Below are positions 8,427 through 18,629 of a DNA stretch of 64,000 nt, piece by piece. The notes beneath the pieces are model-generated. The model was not told the origin of the DNA and made no database searches. It saw only the letters and a program-made list of their open reading frames with translations. The DNA comes from Novosphingobium taihuense (GTDB taxonomy: Bacteria; Pseudomonadota; Alphaproteobacteria; Sphingomonadales; Sphingomonadaceae), in assembly GCF_007830315.1 (NCBI RefSeq), contig NZ_VLKJ01000009.1, forward strand, positions 91,334 through 155,333, written 5' to 3'. Positions within the stretch are counted from its first letter, which is position 1. Every line of letters starts with the position of its first letter. A program made the translations under genes and the position numbers.

Positions 8427-8848
8427 TGCTACTCTCCTGCGGCCCAAATGGCCGAGCAAAGAGTGCCACACTGAGGTTGAAATTGCGCAGCAGATGCCGA
8501 GCGTGAAAGCATGACCAAATGCGGCAATGACCAGGATAGGCAGACTATCCAAATCAACAATTACGTTTTTTTTCAAACAGATCGTCGCCGGAGGTGACTT
8601 AAGTCATTGTACCAAAGCATTCGTGTGCATGTTATCGCACGCAGAAACTCTAATGAACCCGCAGCAAGATGACCATGAATAGGGTTTTTGCCGAGTTAAC
8701 CCCCTCAGTTGTTTCTAAAATGCGACGAAGTGTGTCCAATTGTGCTCCCGGACACTGATAGTGTTCAGGAAGCCTGTCATCTTGTGACGAGTGGGTCGTT
8801 TATAAAAACACGTCTTTTCTATTTTGACGCTTGTTTGTGGAGGGACCT
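8427..8848. other. Divergent intergenic region
   Basis: About 420 bases between the recombinase and the haloperoxidase, AT-richer than its neighbours. It must contain both promoters; no recognisable operator was found. Confidence 0.45.
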
Positions 8849-10252
8849 ATGACACCGCCTGATACAGTTGTAAATCAATGGAATGACACGATTCTTCTAT
8901 CGCTGGAGATCGGCACCAATACCCCTGCCCTTCAGCTTGGCCCACCGATGGTGGCGCGCGCCCTTGCGATGATCTATTCGTCTGCATATCAGGCGTGGGC
9001 TCCGTTCAGCGACACATCGACAGCCTACTTGCCCGGTGGCCCTGCACGCCGCCCGGCTGGTCAGCGCACCTTGCAGAACAAGACCGTCGCGATCAGCTAC
9101 GCCATCTATCGCGCGGCTTCGAGCCTGTTTAACGATCAGCGCATCCAGGCCTTACTGGACGCCCAGATGGCGGAACTCGGCCTGCCTATCAGCGAAACTG
9201 GCACGTCCGGAAACACGCCACCTGCCATTGGCAACAATGCTGCCCAGATGGTGATTGCGGCGCGCGCCAATGACAACTCCAACCAGAGCGGCACCATGCC
9301 CGGCTCCTCGGTTCCGGGAAAGCCATATGGCGATTACACCGGTTATGCGCCGATCAATCCACCTGCGCTGGCATTCGGAGACACGCATCGTCGGCACGTG
9401 GTCGATCCGGGACGGTGGCAGCCACTTTCCTACATAAACCCCGTCGATGGCACGGTGGCAACGCCGGGCTTCATCGCACCTCATTGGGGGAATGTTTCAG
9501 CATTCGCGCTGACCAGCGGGGACCAGTTCCGGCCCGTTCCACCAGAGCCGTTTACCAGCCAGGCGTTTCTCGATCAGGCGCGTTTCGTCATCGAGATCCA
9601 GCAGCGACTGACGACTGAACAGAAGATCGTTGCCGAGTTCTGGGCAGACGGTCCGAAATCGTGGTTGCCGCCGGGCCACTGGTGTGAAGTTGCAGGGCTT
9701 GTCTCGCGGGAAAGGTTTTACACGCTCGATCAGGATGTGAAGCTGTTCTTTGCTCTGGCCAACGCCATTCTGGACGCGAGCATCGCAACGTGGGAAGCTA
9801 AGCGGTTCTATGATTATGTCCGGCCCATCACGGCGATCCGCTGGCTCTATGACCAGTTTGGACTGGCCGGGTTCAGCGGGACCGGTTTCGGCCAGGTTGA
9901 CGGTGAACGCTGGCGACCATTCCAGAAGGACACCTTCCCGACGCCGCCATTCCCCGAATACACATCCGGGCACAGCGCATTCAGCATGGCCGCCGCTGTG
10001 GTGCTGCGCAAGTTCACGGGCAGCGATCTGTTCACGCTCCGCCACACGCAGACCGCGCCGCTGGCGGCAGAACCGGATATTGCCGGACTGCCAGTGACGA
10101 TAACCTGGAACAGCTTCTCTGAAGCTGCATTCAGTGCTGGCGAATCCCGGCTGTTTGGCGGAATCCACTTCTACCAGGGCAACGTCGCCGGTCTCGACCT
10201 TGGCCGCAAGGTTGGCGAGGCTGCATGGACGAAAGCCAGCAGCTTGTTCTGA
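8849..10252 (+). CDS. Vanadium-dependent haloperoxidase (PAP2 superfamily)
   Basis: Would oxidise halides with hydrogen peroxide using bound vanadate, or act as a related phosphatase. The family signature is present: SGHSAFSMA (His375, acid-base) and SRLFGGIHF (Arg434, and His440 as the vanadate ligand). WEAKRFYDYVRPITAIRW near residues 310-325 carries the upstream Lys/Arg cluster of the pocket. The protein has 467 residues from the ATG at 8849, which has GGAGGG six bases upstream; an earlier TTG start at 8831 is less likely. No signal peptide is visible, so a cytoplasmic location is suggested. It stands alone between the recombinase and the LysR gene, and its substrate is not indicated. Confidence 0.85.
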   Translation: MTPPDTVVNQWNDTILLSLEIGTNTPALQLGPPMVARALAMIYSSAYQAWAPFSDTSTAYLPGGPARRPAGQRTLQNKTVAISYAIYRAASSLFNDQRIQALLDAQMAELGLPISETGTSGNTPPAIGNNAAQMVIAARANDNSNQSGTMPGSSVPGKPYGDYTGYAPINPPALAFGDTHRRHVVDPGRWQPLSYINPVDGTVATPGFIAPHWGNVSAFALTSGDQFRPVPPEPFTSQAFLDQARFVIEIQQRLTTEQKIVAEFWADGPKSWLPPGHWCEVAGLVSRERFYTLDQDVKLFFALANAILDASIATWEAKRFYDYVRPITAIRWLYDQFGLAGFSGTGFGQVDGERWRPFQKDTFPTPPFPEYTSGHSAFSMAAAVVLRKFTGSDLFTLRHTQTAPLAAEPDIAGLPVTITWNSFSEAAFSAGESRLFGGIHFYQGNVAGLDLGRKVGEAAWTKASSLF

Positions 10253-10567
10253 CCCTAAAGTGGTGCAGCGGGGTCACTACAGTCGTGACTCCGCTGCAAA
10301 GCTTTTAGCTTGTTGCTCAAAACAGGTGGTCGAGGAAAACCAGTGCAGGCTGCGCCCACTTTGTTCCAAATTTCTTTTGACCAAGGCCGCCCTCAAAAAC
10401 GACGTTCAGCGGGCCGAAGCATGGGGTCGAGAGCGGTCGTTCATTCACGTTTGTAACGCTACTCTCGATTGACGTGATCCAAGCCCAGCTGTCATTCCGT
10501 TGAGCTTCTCGTTGGCAAAATAGCCAAGGGCGACACTTGGCGAATGTGACATCACTTGGCCCATCTT
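10253..10567. other. Convergent spacer
   Basis: About 315 bases between two convergent genes with no supported coding sequence and no clear U-tract terminator. Confidence 0.45.
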
Positions 10568-11509
10568 TTACACACGCGTCCTGGTTTGCTCGTCATGCTG
10601 CGAGCCGTCTTGCTGAGCCCTCGCACGCAACTCCTCCAGTAGCACGCGAAACGCTGGCGAGAGATTGCGCCGATCGGGGTAGTACAGGTGGTGGCCGGCA
10701 AAAGGCGGGCACCAGTCGGCAAGCAAGCGGACCAGTTGGCCAGACGCAAGATGCTCGTGCAGGTCGTCGTCTTCGATTACACAGGCCAGGCCGCGACCAG
10801 CCAGTGCTGCCTCGATCGCCAGAGTGCTATCGTTGACGATCAGAGCCCCCTCCACGCGCACGTTCAGAGTCTGCCCCGCCTTCTCGAATTCCCACGCATA
10901 GAGATTGCAGCGGGTCGCCATGCGCAAGTTGATGCAGCGGTGCGCAATCAGGTCACGTGGAGTTTTCGGCGGCGCATGCTTTGTGAGGTAGTCAGGTGAA
11001 CCTACTACGGCCATGCGCAAGTCCGGGCCTATGCGCACTGCAATCATGTCCTTCTCCAGGCTCTCGCCCAGGCGCACACCCGCATCGAACCTGTCCGCCA
11101 CGATGTTGGTCAGAGCACCGTCGATCGACAATTCGATCTGAATCTCGGGATAGCGGGCCAGCACTGCATCGACCGCAGGCCACAGGACCGTTTGGGCAGC
11201 ATGACGGCTGGTGGTGATGCGCACAGTGCCGGAGGGGCGCTCACGTAGCTTGGCCAGCAAGGTGATCTGCTGCCGAATGTCGCTGAGTGCTGGCCGCAGG
11301 GTTGCAAGCAATTGCTCCCCGGCTTCGGTGGGGCTCACGCTGCGCGTTGTGCGCGCAAGCAACTTGATATCGAGATGAGCTTCCAGCCGGCGCACGGCAT
11401 TGCTGATTGCCGATTGCGACGTTCCCAATCTCGCCGCCGCACGGGTGAAGCTGCGCTCCTCGGCGACGACCAGAAACGTCGACAGATCGCCCAGCTCATC
11501 GCGCATCAT
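10568..11509 (-). CDS. LysR-family transcriptional regulator
   Basis: Typical LysR protein of 313 residues. An N-terminal winged helix-turn-helix is seen in FTRAAARLGTSQSAISNAVR (about residues 21-40). A LysR substrate-binding domain follows, with GTVRITTSRHAAQTVLWPA and a second half containing LIAHRCINLR. It is transcribed divergently from the short-chain dehydrogenase 142 bases away, the usual arrangement for a LysR regulator controlling the neighbouring operon. The likely target is the SDR, aldo/keto reductase and molybdoenzyme genes. The inducer is unknown. The last 15 residues are polar and probably disordered. Confidence 0.93.
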   Translation of the reverse strand: MMRDELGDLSTFLVVAEERSFTRAAARLGTSQSAISNAVRRLEAHLDIKLLARTTRSVSPTEAGEQLLATLRPALSDIRQQITLLAKLRERPSGTVRITTSRHAAQTVLWPAVDAVLARYPEIQIELSIDGALTNIVADRFDAGVRLGESLEKDMIAVRIGPDLRMAVVGSPDYLTKHAPPKTPRDLIAHRCINLRMATRCNLYAWEFEKAGQTLNVRVEGALIVNDSTLAIEAALAGRGLACVIEDDDLHEHLASGQLVRLLADWCPPFAGHHLYYPDRRNLSPAFRVLLEELRARAQQDGSQHDEQTRTRV

Positions 11510-11651
11510 TTATCTCGTTTCGATATAGGTTCATGCAGAAAGACACGTCTAATCGGCAATAATCACTTGGTCTATGCTCCTCTCCAAGATGCAATGGCGC
11601 TGACGGCAAGCAGGGCAGAAGAATGCCGGTCTCGAGCAGGAAGAGTGACCC

Positions 11652-12479
11652 ATGGACGTTGTAGTTATCATCGGCGCGGGCGGTATCGGCGAGGCAATTG
11701 CACGCAGGCAGGGGTTCGGCCGCAAGCTGCTGCTGGCAGATTGCAACGCTACCGTCCTTGAAGCCGCCGCACAGCGCCTGACCGATGCCGGCTATCAGGT
11801 GCAAACGCAGCCGGTTGACACCACCATGCGCCAGTCTGTCGAAGCGCTGGCTACGCGTGCGGCCGCACTTGGCACGGTCGTTCAGGTCGTCAACACCGCT
11901 GGTGTATCACCCAACATGGCTGGGCCCGAGCGGGTGCTTGAAGTCGATCTTTATGGCTCGGCGCTGGTGTTCGAGGTGTTCGAAAGCGTGATTGCACCCG
12001 GCGGGGCGGGCTTGATCGTCTCGAGCATGGCGGGCCACATGCTGCCCCAGCTTCCAGCTGACCAGGAACAGGCACTGGCCTTCACGCCCGCCGATAAACT
12101 GCTTGCCTTGCCGTTCCTCGGGCGTGAGTTCGTGCCGGATTCGATGGTCGCCTATTGCCTGGCCAAGCGGGCCAACGCGCTGCGGGTACGGGCGGCGGCA
12201 TTGTCATGGGGCAACCGGGGGGCGCGGGTCAATGCGGTCAGTCCCGGCATCGTGGTGACCCCGCTCGCGCGCCACGAACTCGCTTCCCCAATCGGTGATG
12301 GCTACCGGGCGATGGTCGATGCGTCGCCTGCAGGCCGGATGGCGCCGCCTGAGGAAATCGCTCTAGCCTGCGCATGGCTGCTTGGACCGGATGCCGGCTT
12401 CGTGACCGGCACCGATCTGCTGATCGACGGCGGCATCATTGCCGCGATGTTTGCGGGCAAGATCCGGCAGCCCGGCTAA
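11652..12479 (+). CDS. Short-chain dehydrogenase/reductase
   Basis: NAD(P)-dependent oxidoreductase of 275 residues. The nucleotide-binding motif IGAGGIGEAIA is at the extreme N-terminus and is the compact GxGxxG variant rather than TGxxxGxG. VNTAGVSP stands for the NAG motif, VSSMAG carries the catalytic Ser, and YCLAKRAN is the YxxxK pair. GFVTGTDLLIDGG is the family's C-terminal signature. A ribosome binding site (GGAAGAG) precedes the ATG. It is the first gene of a plus-strand operon, 21 bases before the aldo/keto reductase. The substrate is unknown; the operon context suggests oxidation of an alcohol or cyclic compound upstream of the molybdoenzyme. Confidence 0.9.
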   Translation: MDVVVIIGAGGIGEAIARRQGFGRKLLLADCNATVLEAAAQRLTDAGYQVQTQPVDTTMRQSVEALATRAAALGTVVQVVNTAGVSPNMAGPERVLEVDLYGSALVFEVFESVIAPGGAGLIVSSMAGHMLPQLPADQEQALAFTPADKLLALPFLGREFVPDSMVAYCLAKRANALRVRAAALSWGNRGARVNAVSPGIVVTPLARHELASPIGDGYRAMVDASPAGRMAPPEEIALACAWLLGPDAGFVTGTDLLIDGGIIAAMFAGKIRQPG

Positions 12480-12497
12480 GCCTTCTCAAGGAGTTGA

Positions 12498-13496
<999 letters not shown>

Positions 13497-13538
13497 CAGG
13501 CTCTGATTCTGGCAAGCAATTGGAAAGGCAGTAGCGAC

Positions 13539-14057
13539 ATGAGCACCATCGTGGTCAACGGTCAGCAGCGTAAGGTCAAGGCATCGCCTGACACCCCGCT
13601 CCTCTACGTCCTGCGCAATGAACTGGGCGTCATGGGGGTCAAATTTGGATGCGGACTTGCCCAGTGCGGCGCCTGTTCGGTCTTGCTGGGCGACGAGGAA
13701 GTGCGTGCTTGCGTGACCCCTATCTCGGCGCTGGAAGGCAAACCGGTGACCACCGTGGACGGTCTTCCCCAACGCTGGGCCAGCCAGAAGGGAAAGATGT
13801 CCGCAGGCACGCTTCATCCAGTGCAGCAAGCGTGGATCGACGAACAGGTGCCCCAGTGTGGGATCTGCCAGTTCGGCATGATGATCAAGGTCACCGAACT
13901 GCTCGAGGCCAATCCCAAGCCTACTGATCAGGACATTCGGGAAGCTTTGACCACGTCAGGCCCGTCGCCGCACCTGTGCCGCTGCGGCAGTTATGCCGCA
14001 ATACTCGAAGGCGCTCACCGTGCGGCGAAGCTCATGATGCAGGGAGAGTCGGCATGA
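13539..14057 (+). CDS. [2Fe-2S] subunit of a molybdenum hydroxylase (IorA-like)
   Basis: Electron-transfer subunit of a xanthine-oxidase-type hydroxylase. The N-terminal plant-type ferredoxin cluster site (CGLAQCGAC with a later Cys) and the C-terminal second cluster site (CGICQFG and CRCGSY) are both seen in 172 residues, the usual length. It overlaps the catalytic subunit gene by the 4-base ATGA, a sign of translational coupling. The two-gene arrangement without a separate FAD subunit matches isoquinoline 1-oxidoreductase and related periplasmic aldehyde dehydrogenases, which pass electrons to a cytochrome c; no such cytochrome gene is adjacent. Confidence 0.92.
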   Translation: MSTIVVNGQQRKVKASPDTPLLYVLRNELGVMGVKFGCGLAQCGACSVLLGDEEVRACVTPISALEGKPVTTVDGLPQRWASQKGKMSAGTLHPVQQAWIDEQVPQCGICQFGMMIKVTELLEANPKPTDQDIREALTTSGPSPHLCRCGSYAAILEGAHRAAKLMMQGESA

Positions 14058-16435
14058 TCCGTTCACCCTCGAAGTCCGAAGCGAAAATCATCTACGATAT
14101 CAATGTCCACGGTGCCCGCTTGATGGGTGTCAGCCGGCGCGGGTTCCTCACTGCGGGAGGCACACTCGCTGCCGTTTTCGCGATGGGTGGTCGCAGTGCA
14201 GTTGCGCGGGTAAACGCCAGCAAAGCCAATTTACATGCGCATTCAGCCGCTACCGTCAATGGCTGGATCGAGATCCTTTCGGATAACACCGTCCTGTTGC
14301 GCACCGGAAAGTGTGATTTTGGGCAAAGCACGATCTACACCGCGTATCGCCAGATCGTAGCGGAGGAACTCTGCGTCCCTCTGGAAGCAATGACAGAGGT
14401 GGTCTCCGGCGACACTGACCGCACACCGGATGGGGGTGGCACATTCGGCCTGCTGCGCTATGGTCAGAACCTGCGCAAGGTCGCAGCATTGATGCGTGAG
14501 GCTTCGCTTGAGTTGGCGGCCAGGCGGCTCGCGGTGCCGCGCGCCAACCTATCGGTTCGCGAAGGCGTAATCTCCGGCGCAACGAAAGCCATAAGCTATG
14601 GCGAACTTCTGGCAGGCGAAGACCTGCATCTGGTCATCCCGATTTCCGGTGACCTGACCATGCCGATGGGGCTGCGCGTGGATGCCGATCCGCCCCTGAA
14701 GCCGGTGAAGGACTACACCATTATCGGCAAGCCGGTATTCAACCCTTCGATAGCGCCCAAGGTTACTGGCAAGACCGTATGGGTGGGCGACGTGACACTG
14801 CCTGGAATGCTTCATGCACGCACGATCCATCCGGCAACGCTGGGATCGACGCTGATTGCGCCGGGCAAGCTGGATGGCAAACAGTTCCCCGGCGCACGAC
14901 TGGTAAGGATCGGCAACCTGCTTGCCGTCGTATCTCCGGATGAATGGGAGGCGGTTCAGGCTGCACAGTCGGTCGCCGACGGTTGCGAATGGTCAAAGTG
15001 GGAAGGACTGCCCCCTAGCGAGCGCTTGGAAGACCATCTGAGAATGATGGCGACTGAAGACCCCACACCAGTGCGCGATGGTCGCGCGAACAAGGGCAAT
15101 GCTTCGTCGGTCAAGACTACGCGTGAACTTCGGGCAAGCTATCTGATGCCATACCATAAGCATGCCCCTATCAGCCCGATGGTCAGTCTTGCCGACTATC
15201 GCGAGGATGGCTCGGTCTGGCTTCACACGCATAGCCAGAACCCGCAGCACCTGCGGCGGATGATCGCGCTGATGCTGGGGAGCGATGAAGACAAGGTGGT
15301 GGTGCGCACCTATCCCGGCGCAGGGCATTATGGCCGCTCCAACGGCGGCAGCGCCGGAAGCGAGGACGAGGCGGTCCTTCTCTCGCGCGAATTGCGGCGA
15401 CCAGTGCGTGTGCAATGGATGCGCTCCGACGACATGCAATGGTCGACGCAATCACCGGCGATGATCTCGGACATCCGCATCGCGCTCGATGATGCCGGAA
15501 GGATGGCAGCCTATGTAGCATCACACATAGGGCCTGGGATGCAGGATGACCGTTTGGTCGGCGCATTGCTGGCGGGCATGCCGGTCATCCCCGCCCCATC
15601 CCCTGCCACCACGTATGGCTTTCAGAGCACAGTGCTGAACATGAGCGACACCTGGGTCTACGGCACTGTGCCTGCTGTGCTCGAACAGGCCAAGGGAGGC
15701 GCGCACCCCGGCCAGCATGAGGCAACAGACGTGGTAGGCTTGCGCAGTCATTCCATGCGCACCCCAATCCAGTTCCAGCAAAACTGCCCGCGCGAGATCG
15801 CGATCAGCGAAGCGGCGATGCTGGCAGGCAAGGACCCGCTCCAGTTCCGGCTCGACCATGTCAGCGATCCGCGTTTTGTGGCGATCCTTGAGCGGTTGCG
15901 CACCGAAGCGAAGTGGGAGGACCGGCCATCGCCCTCACCCCAGGCCAAAAGCCACGGCAGCGATCCGGTCAAAGGGCAAGGCGTTTCAATCATGCTGCGC
16001 GACAATGGCTACTGGGCCTGCGCTGCGCAGGTCACGGTCATTCCCGCAAGCGGCGAAGTCAAGGTCGAGCGCATGACGATCGTTGCCGACGTGGGCATCG
16101 TGATCAACCCGCTCCAATTGCGTCGTCAGATCCAGGCCGGTTGCCTGATGGGCGTGAGCCAGGCGCTGCACGAGGAGCTGAGCTTCGATAAGGGCGCGGT
16201 GACGGCCAAGGATTGGACTGGCTATCCCATCCTCACCATGGCTGAGATGCCCGAACTGAAGGTTGTAATCACCGACAACCCCACCGTGGGCATTTACGGC
16301 CAAGGCTCAGAGAGCGCTAATGCCTTGGCCTCGCCTGCCATTGCGGCGGCAGTCATGGATGCGACTGGAAAGCCCATCAGGCGCATTCCTCTAAAGCCCG
16401 AATATGTTCGAGCGGCCATCAAGCTTCACGCTTGA
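14054..16435 (+). CDS. Molybdopterin-binding hydroxylase large subunit (IorB-like)
   Basis: Catalytic subunit of a molybdenum hydroxylase or aldehyde oxidase, 793 residues. The N-terminus carries a twin-arginine signal (SRRGFLTAGGTLAAVFAMGG, around residues 30-49), so the folded enzyme and its iron-sulfur partner are expected in the periplasm. The molybdenum-cofactor domain is recognised by GAGHYGRSNGGSAGSEDEAV and the C-terminal GQGSESANALASPAIAAAV, where the Glu is the probable active-site base. The ATG overlaps the stop of the [2Fe-2S] gene. It is the last gene of the LysR-linked operon, and a weak hairpin terminator follows. It probably hydroxylates an N-heterocycle or oxidises an aldehyde. 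Confidence 0.92.
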   Translation: MIRSPSKSEAKIIYDINVHGARLMGVSRRGFLTAGGTLAAVFAMGGRSAVARVNASKANLHAHSAATVNGWIEILSDNTVLLRTGKCDFGQSTIYTAYRQIVAEELCVPLEAMTEVVSGDTDRTPDGGGTFGLLRYGQNLRKVAALMREASLELAARRLAVPRANLSVREGVISGATKAISYGELLAGEDLHLVIPISGDLTMPMGLRVDADPPLKPVKDYTIIGKPVFNPSIAPKVTGKTVWVGDVTLPGMLHARTIHPATLGSTLIAPGKLDGKQFPGARLVRIGNLLAVVSPDEWEAVQAAQSVADGCEWSKWEGLPPSERLEDHLRMMATEDPTPVRDGRANKGNASSVKTTRELRASYLMPYHKHAPISPMVSLADYREDGSVWLHTHSQNPQHLRRMIALMLGSDEDKVVVRTYPGAGHYGRSNGGSAGSEDEAVLLSRELRRPVRVQWMRSDDMQWSTQSPAMISDIRIALDDAGRMAAYVASHIGPGMQDDRLVGALLAGMPVIPAPSPATTYGFQSTVLNMSDTWVYGTVPAVLEQAKGGAHPGQHEATDVVGLRSHSMRTPIQFQQNCPREIAISEAAMLAGKDPLQFRLDHVSDPRFVAILERLRTEAKWEDRPSPSPQAKSHGSDPVKGQGVSIMLRDNGYWACAAQVTVIPASGEVKVERMTIVADVGIVINPLQLRRQIQAGCLMGVSQALHEELSFDKGAVTAKDWTGYPILTMAEMPELKVVITDNPTVGIYGQGSESANALASPAIAAAVMDATGKPIRRIPLKPEYVRAAIKLHA

Positions 16436-16443
16436 TAGCCAAG

Positions 16444-16470
16444 AAGCCCGGTGGACGCTAAGCCGGGTTT
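16444..16470 (+). terminator. Possible terminator of the molybdoenzyme operon
   Basis: AAGCCCGG and CCGGGTTT form an 8-bp perfect stem just after the stop codon. The following T run is only three bases long, so it may be a weak or rho-assisted terminator. Confidence 0.5.
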
Positions 16471-16833
16471 CGGACGCTGCAGATAATCGATTTCACCGAA
16501 AACAAGAGGCAAGTTTTGGGCCGAAGCTGACATTCCCGCGTTAGCCTGGAATGGCATGAGTGGGTCGGCTGCCGTCCCTTCGATGGGCAACAGACTCGCG
16601 GCGAGTGCCGCCTTGAAAGGCGACGTTCAACAGGCTTTCTCACAGCGTCGAATCCGGTCATACGTTCAGTATTGGAGAGCCAAACTAGAATGACGTGGCT
16701 TGGGACAATCCCGTCATTCCGCATGTTGAGTTGGATAGCGGGTCTATCGCCAACACCTGACGCTCAGTGAGTGAGCCGGCAAAGATCGCGATTGCAAATG
16801 GCTGGTTGCTGACCGGCATCTTCTGCTTGGCAG

Positions 16834-16968
16834 TTAGCCGAAGCCGAGGTCGGCTTTGAGCCAGCCAGGAAGGCCAGGGTCCCGTCCGAAGGCGAGTGGA
16901 TAACCGCGCTGGGTGAGTTGGGCCACCGCTTCACGCTTTAACTCATCGCTGAAATTGCGCTTCCCAAT
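16834..16968 (-). pseudogene. IS3-family OrfA fragment
   Basis: The minus-strand frame gives KRNFSDELKREAVAQLTQRG, the conserved N-terminus of IS3-family OrfA (a helix-turn-helix of the transposase). After RGYPLA the sequence loses the expected motif and ends at a stop after 44 codons. The normal start is ATT rather than ATG. GGAGG is still visible upstream. It is a dead remnant. Confidence 0.7.
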
Positions 16969-17579
16969 CGTCGCCTCCTATCCTCAAAATTAGGATCGAA
17001 GGCGTCAAGAAATTTAAGGGCTACTCACTTCCACGTTGCAGATCTTCTGTACGAACCTAGCGTTATACTCCGGCCGCGCAAGGGCGTGCCGCTTTACTCG
17101 TCGGACGGCGACGATCCAAAAATCATCATTCGAAAGCTTGATGGCTGTATTACGCGCGGCTCATTCGCAGGCGGAAATTACAGTAATTCGCATAGTTCAA
17201 GCATTCCGCATCAGCTATTCTGGCCTTAAACCCGATCGTTCGCGCTTCATTTGGATTTATCGATTACAGTCCTCTTCTGCTTGACAAAGCGTATGGCCGA
17301 AGTCGACCCGATCAAGACGGTTAGCCTTTGCTGAAGCGGGCTGACGGAAAGGCGGTTTAGACAAAAATAAGATTAAACTGATGGCAGTAAATACTATGAG
17401 TTGATTTACCCCGGCAAGGCGGTGATCGACAAAATTGTACCTTTCAAACTGAGCCAAACGCGTTCATTTCGGTGCCGAGGAACTTACCTTGCACGATACC
17501 GTACAAATCCACCATCGGGCAACGGCGCATGTTCGGGAAGGCTCGTCCTGAGTCGTAAAACATTTCTTCGTCGTGAGGC
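16969..17579. other. Gene-free region with a degenerate repeat copy
   Basis: About 610 bases with no supported gene. At 17234-17270 it holds a degenerate copy (TTCGCGCTTCATTTGG, then TTATCGATT) of the repeat seen at 7.7 and 30.8 kb. Probably debris of mobile DNA. Confidence 0.5.
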
Positions 17580-18563
17580 TTAAGCTTGGGAATGTCTTGA
17601 GATAAATGCCCCGCAAAGTTGTGGCCATTGCCCCGCCGTTGCGTTTGACGGGCCGATGCCGAAGCCGTGGCCCCCCTCCTCGAACAGGTGGATTTCGACC
17701 GGACGGTTGGCCTTGCGCATTGCTTCAAGGTAAAGCAGCGAATTCTGATATGGCACCGGCTCGTCGTTCAAGGCATGAACGATGAAGGTTGGCGGCGTCT
17801 GCTGGCCGACATGAAGCGCGGGTGAGCGTTTCGCGATTGCCTCAATGGAAGGCGAAGCGCCCAGCAGCATCTGCGCTGATTGTTGGTGCGTGAATGGCGG
17901 CTCGGCGCTGATGACCGGGTAGATCAAAGCTGCACAGCTGGGTATCGGATCAAGTTTGTCCGCCATATCACGGGGCTCATAGGTCTTTTCCAAGCCACCG
18001 GTGATCAGAGATGCTGCAAGGTGTCCGCCCGCCGAAAAGCCGATGACAGAAACGTTCTCGAGGGCAAAGTCGAAACCTGCCGCCTTGCTCTTGATGAGGC
18101 GCATCGCTCGTTGCGCATCCTGCAGTGGTACGTTTGCCCGATCGGCCCATCCTTCACCCGGCAGGCGGTAGACCAGCACGAAGACGGTGTAGCCCATCTC
18201 GGTGAACACGCGCGCGACGTCGGTACCCTCGTTCCTGATCGACACGAACGTGTAAGCCCCGCCCGGGATCGCCAGGATGGCCCGCCCGTTGCTTCTGGCG
18301 GGGCGGAACACGCGCATCTCCGGCCGCACTACCCCGGTGATGAATGTCGGATCGAGCGTTGTCGCCACTTTGGGAGCAACATGCGGACTTCCGGGCGGTG
18401 GGCCATCCCACAAGGCAATCGATGGCGCGGCAATCCACTCCTCGGGCAGAGGCCCTGCTCCTTGCGGAATCTTCAGCGGCTCACGTGCGGCATTGGCCGG
18501 TAAACTCATCAACAGCAATCCACTCCCCAGCACCATCTGCCTGCGGTCCATCGGCATCGACAT
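17580..18563 (-). CDS. Alpha/beta hydrolase, probable periplasmic esterase
   Basis: Alpha/beta-hydrolase of 327 residues. It has an N-terminal export signal (DRRQMVLGSGLLLMSLPANA), an oxyanion loop at AIPGGAYTF, the nucleophile elbow GFSAGGHLAASL and the terminal catalytic His in GGHGFG, with an Asp in HALNDEPVP. The layout matches the acetyl-xylan-esterase/BD-FAE type that removes acyl groups from sugars. The ATG at 18563 has GGGAG upstream. It lies 66 bases behind the TonB-dependent receptor and is probably co-transcribed with it, so it most likely de-acylates the imported ligand in the periplasm. Confidence 0.85.
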   Translation of the reverse strand: MSMPMDRRQMVLGSGLLLMSLPANAAREPLKIPQGAGPLPEEWIAAPSIALWDGPPPGSPHVAPKVATTLDPTFITGVVRPEMRVFRPARSNGRAILAIPGGAYTFVSIRNEGTDVARVFTEMGYTVFVLVYRLPGEGWADRANVPLQDAQRAMRLIKSKAAGFDFALENVSVIGFSAGGHLAASLITGGLEKTYEPRDMADKLDPIPSCAALIYPVISAEPPFTHQQSAQMLLGASPSIEAIAKRSPALHVGQQTPPTFIVHALNDEPVPYQNSLLYLEAMRKANRPVEIHLFEEGGHGFGIGPSNATAGQWPQLCGAFISRHSQA

Positions 18564-18629
18564 CACCTACTCCCGCCCGTGTTGCCGGGGCCATCGGCCC
18601 CGGCGCATCACTTGTCACCGTTGGTGGGA